In this document: positions 59,246 to 64,000 of the stretch, piece by piece
Layout: every line of letters begins with the position of its first letter
How positions within the stretch are numbered: position 1 is the first letter of the stretch
Source: an uncultured Halomonas sp.
GTDB taxonomy: Bacteria; Pseudomonadota; Gammaproteobacteria; Pseudomonadales; Halomonadaceae
Length of the DNA: 64,000 bases
Reading direction: 5' to 3'
Assembly: GCF_947501415.1 (NCBI RefSeq)
Contig: NZ_CANMVL010000009.1
Location: 124,001-188,000 of the forward strand
The notes under the pieces: generated by a model
Seen by the model: the letters and a program-made list of their open reading frames with translations, nothing else
Databases searched by the model: none
What the model was told of the DNA's origin: nothing
Translations under genes and position numbers: made by a program

Positions 59246-59371
59246 GACGCGCTCCTTGTCGATACATCTATGATGCCCTTTCTACCAGCCGGGCCTCATC
59301 GCGGCCAGCCGCTGAGGTCATGATCCAGATGAATGGCTCATATCGTGCCGCGATCAGGAGGGGCTGGCTGA

Positions 59372-60352
59372 CTAGGCTGACGGGCTCCTGCTTATAGGAC
59401 CTTCGGTGTCGCCTCGAACACTCTCCAGCAGTTCGCGCTTGACCTCCACGGCGGTGACCCGGGGCACCAGGGGCCTGCCTCTCGCGATAAGGTGGCAGCG
59501 GGTAAAGGCCGCCCCGAACAAAAGTATTAGAGAAGAGTAATAGACCCACAGCAGAATCATCACCACCGACCCTGCCGCCCCATAGGTGGAGGCGGTGGCC
59601 GTGTGAGAGAGGTAGAGAGCAATCATCGACCGGCCTACCGCAAACAGCAGCGCCGTGACCACGGCTCCTACCATGACGTCCCGCCAGCCGAGTATCACAT
59701 CGGGAAGCACCTTGAAGATGGTCGCGAACAACAGCGAACTGATCACCAGCGAAACCAGGAATTCGGCTCCGGTGGTCAGCGCTCCCACATAGGGCAGCAG
59801 TGTGTCGGCGGCCTGCAGGGTAGCGCGCAGCATGACGCCAAGTACCAGCGACACCAGCAGGATGAAGCCGATGGAGACCACCACCGCCAGTGACAAAAGA
59901 CGGTTCTTGATAAACACCAGTGCGCTATTGGCGCTAGGGCGTGCGGTCACTCCCCAGATGGTGTTCAGCGAGAACTGCATCTGGGCGAACACGGTGGTGG
60001 CGCCCACCAGCAGGGCCCCTACCCCCAGCAGGCTGGGCAGCAGCCCTGACTCCTCGATACGCGACTGGGCGACGGCAGCCTCGATGGCCGCGGCGGCATC
60101 ATGCCCCATGGTGCCCTGCAGCTGAGCGACCATCTGGCCATGGGCCGCCTCCTCGCCAAGCACCAGGCCGATTACGGTGACCGCGATGATGATGGTGGGC
60201 GCCAGGGAGAATAGGGTGTAGAAGGCCAGCGAGCCCGCGTAGCTGAACGCATTGCGTTCAAGCCATAGCTGGACCGCCCCCTGCATCACTCGCCACCAGA
60301 AGATCACCTCGGCCTTGAGCCGGGCGGGCGACAGCTTTCTCGCTTCGAACAT
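59372..60352 (-). CDS. YihY/BrkB family inner-membrane protein
   Basis: A 326-residue polytopic membrane protein of the YihY (UPF0761, formerly RNase BN) family with about six helices. It includes FSYAGSLAFYTLFSLAPTIIIAVTVIG near the N-terminus and VVMILLWVYYSSLILLFGAAFTR near the C-terminus. Function is not known. AAGGAAG precedes the ATG by 5 nt. Confidence 0.88.
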   Translation of the reverse strand: MFEARKLSPARLKAEVIFWWRVMQGAVQLWLERNAFSYAGSLAFYTLFSLAPTIIIAVTVIGLVLGEEAAHGQMVAQLQGTMGHDAAAAIEAAVAQSRIEESGLLPSLLGVGALLVGATTVFAQMQFSLNTIWGVTARPSANSALVFIKNRLLSLAVVVSIGFILLVSLVLGVMLRATLQAADTLLPYVGALTTGAEFLVSLVISSLLFATIFKVLPDVILGWRDVMVGAVVTALLFAVGRSMIALYLSHTATASTYGAAGSVVMILLWVYYSSLILLFGAAFTRCHLIARGRPLVPRVTAVEVKRELLESVRGDTEGPISRSPSA

Positions 60353-60423
60353 CGAACTTCCTTGCTTCCCTGTGATGTAGTCACAGGATAGCCGAACCCC
60401 GCCCCAGGCGTCTCGCCCGCTCC

Positions 60424-60597
60424 CGGACTATCGCAGATGGTAGCACCACTCAAGGCTGTTCCGGCGACAGGCCGTCGAGGGGGCGCTACGAGTACTTCCT
60501 TGTAGGCTACCTCGGCCATCCCTGGTCCTCGGACCCCCTCTCCGACCAGTCACCGGCGCCTTTCACTAGCACCCCGTAGTAATCACCATAGCCCTGT
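60424..60597 (+). repeat. MITE-like inverted-repeat element, copy B
   Basis: The second copy of the element at 13383-13565, in the same orientation. The ends are imperfect inverted repeats (ACTATCGCAGAT at left; reversed right end GGGCTATGGTGAT). The 70-bp core 60477-60546 matches copy A at 57 of 70 positions. The core stem here is GAGGGGG with CCCCCTC, a compensatory change from GAGGAGG/CCTCCTC. It fills most of the 319-base gap between the yihY-like gene and nadM; the remaining bases show no other gene. No target duplication is evident. Confidence 0.7.
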
Positions 60598-60671
60598 TGC
60601 CTTCCCCCGGTACATTGCAAGCCATCTGGGTGGCCAACATAATGGTTGGGACACTACATCACAGGCCTGCC

Positions 60672-61766
60672 ATGACCCCTTGCACGGACGCCAATCCCGA
60701 TCGCCCCGATTTCGACTGTCTGGTCTTTATCGGCCGCTTCCAGCCGCCTCACCTTGGACATCTCGCGGTCATCCATGAGGCCCTGAAGCGTGCCAGGCAG
60801 GTCATCGTGATGGTGGGGTCGGCCTGGCAGGCGCGCTCGCTTCGCAACCCGTGGCGCTTCGACGAGCGCAGCGCCATGCTGCGCAGTGCCTTCGATGCCG
60901 AGGAGAATGAGCGACTGGCCGTGGTGCCACTGCTCGACGCCCTCTACAACAATGATGTCTGGGTGCGTGATGTACAGCGGAAGGTGCGTGATATTGCCAG
61001 CCCCCAGGGAGCACGCCTCCCACGCATCGGGCTGATCGGGGCCAGCCGGGGCCAGTCCAGTTACTACCTGTCGCTGTTTCCACAATGGGAGTCGGTGAGC
61101 GTGCCGCTGGTGGAGGGAATCTCCGCCAGTCAGATCCGTGAACGGCTATTCCACTCCAGCCCGTCGGCCGGGGACTATCTCAGCACCGGCGCCTTCCATG
61201 ACCTGCCGCCCGGCGTCATCGACACCCTCCACGCCTTCTGCGCCGGTAATGACTACCGTCAGCTGATCGAGGAGCAGGTGCTGCTCGATCAGTATCGCAG
61301 CGCCTGGGCCCAGGCGCCCTACCCGCCCATCTTCGTTACCGTCAACGCGGTGGTCGTGCAGTCGGGGCATGTGCTGCTGGTCAGGCGCACCTCGGCGCCC
61401 GGCAAGGGGCTCTACGCCCTGCCGGGAGGCTTCATCAACCCTCATGAGCGGCTGCTGGATGCGTGTCTGCGGGAGCTACGCGAGCGGGTGCGCCTCAAGG
61501 TACCGGAACCGGTGCTCAAGGGGTCGTTGCGGGGCCAGCGTCTATTCGACGAGCCGCATCGCAGCTGGCGGGGGCGAACATTGGCCGAGGCCTTCTACTT
61601 CGCCTTGCGCCCCGAACAGCAGCTACCCCGTCTCAAGCCGGTACAGGGTGGCGATCACGCACGCTGGGTGGCGCTGGCCGATCTCGATCCGGAGAGCCTG
61701 TTCGAGGACCACTTCTTTATCATTCAGGACTTCCTGGGCCTGCCTGCCGACTTCGGCATGCCGTGA
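60672..61766 (+). CDS. nadM: Bifunctional NMN adenylyltransferase/Nudix protein (NadM-Nudix)
   Basis: Makes NAD from NMN and ATP with its N-terminal domain (about residues 15-185), which has the GRFQPPHLGHLAVI motif with the HxGH signature. It also has a C-terminal Nudix domain (about 215-360). The Nudix box reads GGFINPHERLLDACLRELRERVRL. The second glutamate of the usual RELREE is Arg, which should impair hydrolysis. The ATG at 60672 follows a CACAGG; an in-frame ATG at 60642 is an alternative. NadM-type enzymes serve NAD recycling. Confidence 0.9.
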   Translation: MTPCTDANPDRPDFDCLVFIGRFQPPHLGHLAVIHEALKRARQVIVMVGSAWQARSLRNPWRFDERSAMLRSAFDAEENERLAVVPLLDALYNNDVWVRDVQRKVRDIASPQGARLPRIGLIGASRGQSSYYLSLFPQWESVSVPLVEGISASQIRERLFHSSPSAGDYLSTGAFHDLPPGVIDTLHAFCAGNDYRQLIEEQVLLDQYRSAWAQAPYPPIFVTVNAVVVQSGHVLLVRRTSAPGKGLYALPGGFINPHERLLDACLRELRERVRLKVPEPVLKGSLRGQRLFDEPHRSWRGRTLAEAFYFALRPEQQLPRLKPVQGGDHARWVALADLDPESLFEDHFFIIQDFLGLPADFGMP

Positions 61767-61788
61767 GCCGAGAAAGTATCGAAGAATC

Positions 61789-61819
61789 GAACCCTGTTGT
61801 AGATAGAACCCTGTTGTAG
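61789..61819 (+). repeat. Short tandem duplication
   Basis: The 14-base sequence GAACCCTGTTGTAG occurs at 61789-61802 and again at 61806-61819, period 17, between the nadM and LysR stop codons. Looks like replication slippage. Confidence 0.8.
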
Positions 61820-62737
61820 TCAGCCCTGAAGAAAGTCACGCGGCAGCTTCTGCATCTGCTTCCAGAGCTTCTCGACGCCGGGCTTGTGCACCAGGGAGCA
61901 GCGATAGAGACGTATCTCCAGCGGGATGTCCCACTTCTCGTCGCCGGCCCGGACCAGCCGGCCATCTCTTAGTTCTTCGCGGATGCAGAAGTCGGGAATC
62001 CAGGCCAGCCCCATGCCCTGCATCACCATGCCCTTGAGCCCTTCCGCCATGGCGGTCTCATAGACGGTGCGCAGCCGCAGTCGCAGGGGGTCGTTCTTGA
62101 GCAACATGCGAACACTGCGCCCCAGGAAGGCGGCACGGGTATAGGAGAGGTAGGGAATTGGCTCCTCGCCCTGCAGGGGGAAACGCGGCTCGCCATCCTC
62201 GTCCGGAAGGCACACCGGCGCCATCTTGACCTGCCCGATGGAGAACGAGGGGAACACCTCGGAGTCCAGCTGCATGGTGGCGTGGGAGTCGTGATACGCA
62301 AGCATCAGATCACAGTTGCCTTCGCGCAGCACATGGATGGCCTCCCCCACGTTCATGGCCACCAGACGCGTGGGAAGCTCGCCGATGCCCTGCTGCAGCC
62401 GTGAAATCCAGGGCGGAAAGAAGCTCAATGCAAGGGAGTGGGCGGCAACGATGTCTAGTGCTTCATTGGCCATGGCCAGGCCCCGCAGATGCCCCAGGCT
62501 CTCGTTGAGCTGCTCGACCAGGTTGCGCGCCGTGATCAGGAATAGCTGCCCTTCAGGGGTCAACCCGACCGGTGTGGTGGAGCGGTCGACCAGCGTGGCC
62601 CCGACAGCCTGCTCCAGGGAGCGAATACGGCGACTGAAGGCGGGCTGAGTCACATGACGCTGGCGGGCCGAAGCGGAAAAGCTGCGTGTGTTAGCCAGGG
62701 CAACGAAGTCCTCTAGCCATTTGGTCTCGAGGTTCAC
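61820..62737 (-). CDS. LysR-type regulator of the HypT/YjiE group
   Basis: A 305-residue LysR regulator. The N-terminus (NLETKWLEDFVALANTRSFSASARQRHVTQPAFSRRIRSLEQAVGATL) is very close to E. coli HypT, which is activated by hypochlorite through methionine oxidation. The effector domain has the AHSLALSF and YRxxLV-type segments of that group. The start is a GTG at 62737 with GGGAG 6 nt upstream. It lies between nadM and the cardiolipin synthase gene. The hypochlorite role is by similarity only. Confidence 0.85.
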   Translation of the reverse strand: MNLETKWLEDFVALANTRSFSASARQRHVTQPAFSRRIRSLEQAVGATLVDRSTTPVGLTPEGQLFLITARNLVEQLNESLGHLRGLAMANEALDIVAAHSLALSFFPPWISRLQQGIGELPTRLVAMNVGEAIHVLREGNCDLMLAYHDSHATMQLDSEVFPSFSIGQVKMAPVCLPDEDGEPRFPLQGEEPIPYLSYTRAAFLGRSVRMLLKNDPLRLRLRTVYETAMAEGLKGMVMQGMGLAWIPDFCIREELRDGRLVRAGDEKWDIPLEIRLYRCSLVHKPGVEKLWKQMQKLPRDFLQG

Positions 62738-62802
62738 CGTGACTCCCGATTCATGATGAGGTTAACGACCGGACTCGCCGATCACCGCAAGTAATTAATA
62801 TA

Positions 62803-64000
62803 TCACTGAATTGGCGCCATCAGGTAGGCGGCCCTGGACATCAGCTTGCGCCACAACGGCCGCGACGTGACTTCCTCGACGCTGATCTCCCGGCAGTGAC
62901 TGAAATCTTCCTCGAGCATCTGCTCAACCTGGGCGGCAAACTGGCGATCCGGAAGGAAGGCCGTGATCTCGAAGTTGAGCCGGAAGGAGCGGTTGTCGAG
63001 GTTAACCGTGCCGACGCTGGCCGCCGCCTGATCGATCAGCATCACCTTCTGATGCAGGAAGCCGGGCTGATAGCGATAGACCCTGACGCCGGCACGCAGC
63101 ATGTCTGGCAGAAAGGAGAAGGCGGACAGGAATACCAGCAGATGGTCGGGGCGTTCGGGGATCATGATTCGCACGTCCACACCGCGCATGGCCGCCAGGC
63201 GCAGGGCATCCTGCACGCTCTGGTCGGGCACGAAGTAGGGACTGGTGACCCAGAACCGCTCTCGGGCGCTGTGGATGGCATGCTGTACCAGGAGGCTAGC
63301 CGTATCTTGCGTATCCGCCGGCCCCGAGGGCACGATCACCACATCATGGCACTCCTCGCAGATGGTGGTCGGTATCCAGGAGAGATTGATCAGTTCACCG
63401 GTAGCCCAGTGCCAATCCTCCCAGAACGCCTCCTGCAGTCCCAGCACGCTGGGGCCGGTAAGCTTGAGATGGGTGTCACGCCATGGGCCGTGGCGCGGAT
63501 GCTGCCCCAGGTATTCGATGCCGACATTGAAGCCGCCGACCCAGCCCTCTTTTCCGTCCACCACCACGACCTTGCGGTGGTTGCGAAAGTTGATCTGGAA
63601 GCGATGACGCAGGCCACGCGATGAGCGAAAGGCGTAGACCTCGACCCCCGACTCGGCGAGGTCACGCAGGTAGCCCTCATTCAGCTTGTGACTACCTATC
63701 TTGTCGTACAGGAAATATGCCCGAACGCCACGCTCCACGGCGCGCTGGAGGCACTCCTTGAGCCGTAGGCCCAGGGCATCGTTGCGAACGATGAAGAACT
63801 GCACCAGCACGTACTCCTCGGCCCTGTCGATACCGGCGAACAGGCTGTCGAACGTCGCCTGGCCATCGACCAGAAGCTCGGCCCGATTGCCACTGGTCAG
63901 TGGCATCTGGGCCAGCTGCTCCACGGCACGCACATCGGGATCCGGAGTATCGGTCAGATAGGGGTCGACATGCGAACGGTAGCGCGCCAGAACACGGCGT
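62803..64000 (-). CDS. cls: Cardiolipin synthase (5' partial)
   Basis: Makes cardiolipin by joining two phosphatidylglycerols at the inner membrane. The visible 398 residues include both phospholipase-D type HKD motifs (NHRKVVVVDG and LHQKVMLID). The ends of both domains (GGFNVGIEYLGQ, VGTVNLDNRSFRLNFE) are present as well. The frame stays open to the window edge, so the N-terminal membrane helices lie outside. It ends YLMAPIQ. It belongs to the Cls family generally; the ClsA or ClsB subtype cannot be settled. Confidence 0.9.
   Translation of the reverse strand, partial: RRVLARYRSHVDPYLTDTPDPDVRAVEQLAQMPLTSGNRAELLVDGQATFDSLFAGIDRAEEYVLVQFFIVRNDALGLRLKECLQRAVERGVRAYFLYDKIGSHKLNEGYLRDLAESGVEVYAFRSSRGLRHRFQINFRNHRKVVVVDGKEGWVGGFNVGIEYLGQHPRHGPWRDTHLKLTGPSVLGLQEAFWEDWHWATGELINLSWIPTTICEECHDVVIVPSGPADTQDTASLLVQHAIHSARERFWVTSPYFVPDQSVQDALRLAAMRGVDVRIMIPERPDHLLVFLSAFSFLPDMLRAGVRVYRYQPGFLHQKVMLIDQAAASVGTVNLDNRSFRLNFEITAFLPDRQFAAQVEQMLEEDFSHCREISVEEVTSRPLWRKLMSRAAYLMAPIQ

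Overview
The window is a GC-rich chromosomal segment of a gammaproteobacterium, almost certainly Halomonas or a close Halomonadaceae relative. The ectoine operon ectABC gives the best indication: EctA is very close to the Halomonas elongata protein as remembered. The Pseudomonas-type gene orders around arsC/wrbA, cysI/DUF934, ubiG/mupP/yciK and ruvC-tol-pal fit this. I saw no tRNA, rRNA, CRISPR, prophage or recognisable transposase. Most of the window is housekeeping DNA, with a few accessory spots.

Layout. 1-3750: cytochrome b561 (cut by the window edge) convergent with a cytochrome c', then arsC-like/wrbA/DUF2069, MgtC and a small GGCT-fold protein. 3790-12140: sulfite reductase cysI with DUF934, a MATE exporter, cobalamin-dependent methionine synthase metH, and divergent nfuA. 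12165-14811: a KfrA-type coiled-coil DNA-binding protein divergent from a complete tyrosine recombinase, with a 183-bp inverted-repeat element between them. 14839-16551: sufE, yidD, hisI, zur. 16617-19987: a three-gene set of lipoprotein retropepsin-like protease, 7-TM inactive transglutaminase and RimK-like ATP-grasp ligase. 20260-22700: ectABC. 23055-25264: glutathione reductase divergent from a beta carbonic anhydrase. 25497-31294: a complete dipeptide/oligopeptide ABC transporter operon, then a LysR regulator convergent with msrA. 32965-39739: tamB, tamA and a membrane-anchored coiled-coil protein. 39917-42700: a superoxide-dismutase-fold protein without metal ligands, a UDP-glucose-dehydrogenase-like protein without its catalytic cysteine, and galU. 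42864-45164: ubiG, mupP and yciK. 45182-55898: the envelope and recombination block cpoB-pal-tolB-tolA-tolR-tolQ-ybgC-ruvB-ruvA-ruvC-yebC-aspS-fmdB. 56071-58956: a D-2-hydroxyacid dehydrogenase, a ribokinase-type kinase and a nucleoside hydrolase. 58973-64000: acylphosphatase, a YihY/BrkB membrane protein, a second copy of the inverted-repeat element, NadM-Nudix, a HypT-like LysR regulator and a cardiolipin synthase cut by the window edge.

How the genes fit together. Several blocks point to osmotic and envelope stress: ectoine synthesis, MgtC, TamAB, Tol-Pal, cardiolipin synthase and possibly the ATP-grasp/transglutaminase/retropepsin set. Sulfur and redox functions recur (cysI, metH, msrA, gor, sufE, nfuA). 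The nucleoside hydrolase and ribokinase-type enzymes suggest nucleoside salvage.

The least ordinary features are the recombinase/KfrA-like module and its intergenic element, two degenerate enzymes side by side (SOD-like and Ugd-like), the retropepsin/transglutaminase/ATP-grasp operon beside ectABC, and a dispersed hairpin element whose two copies differ by a compensatory base-pair change.
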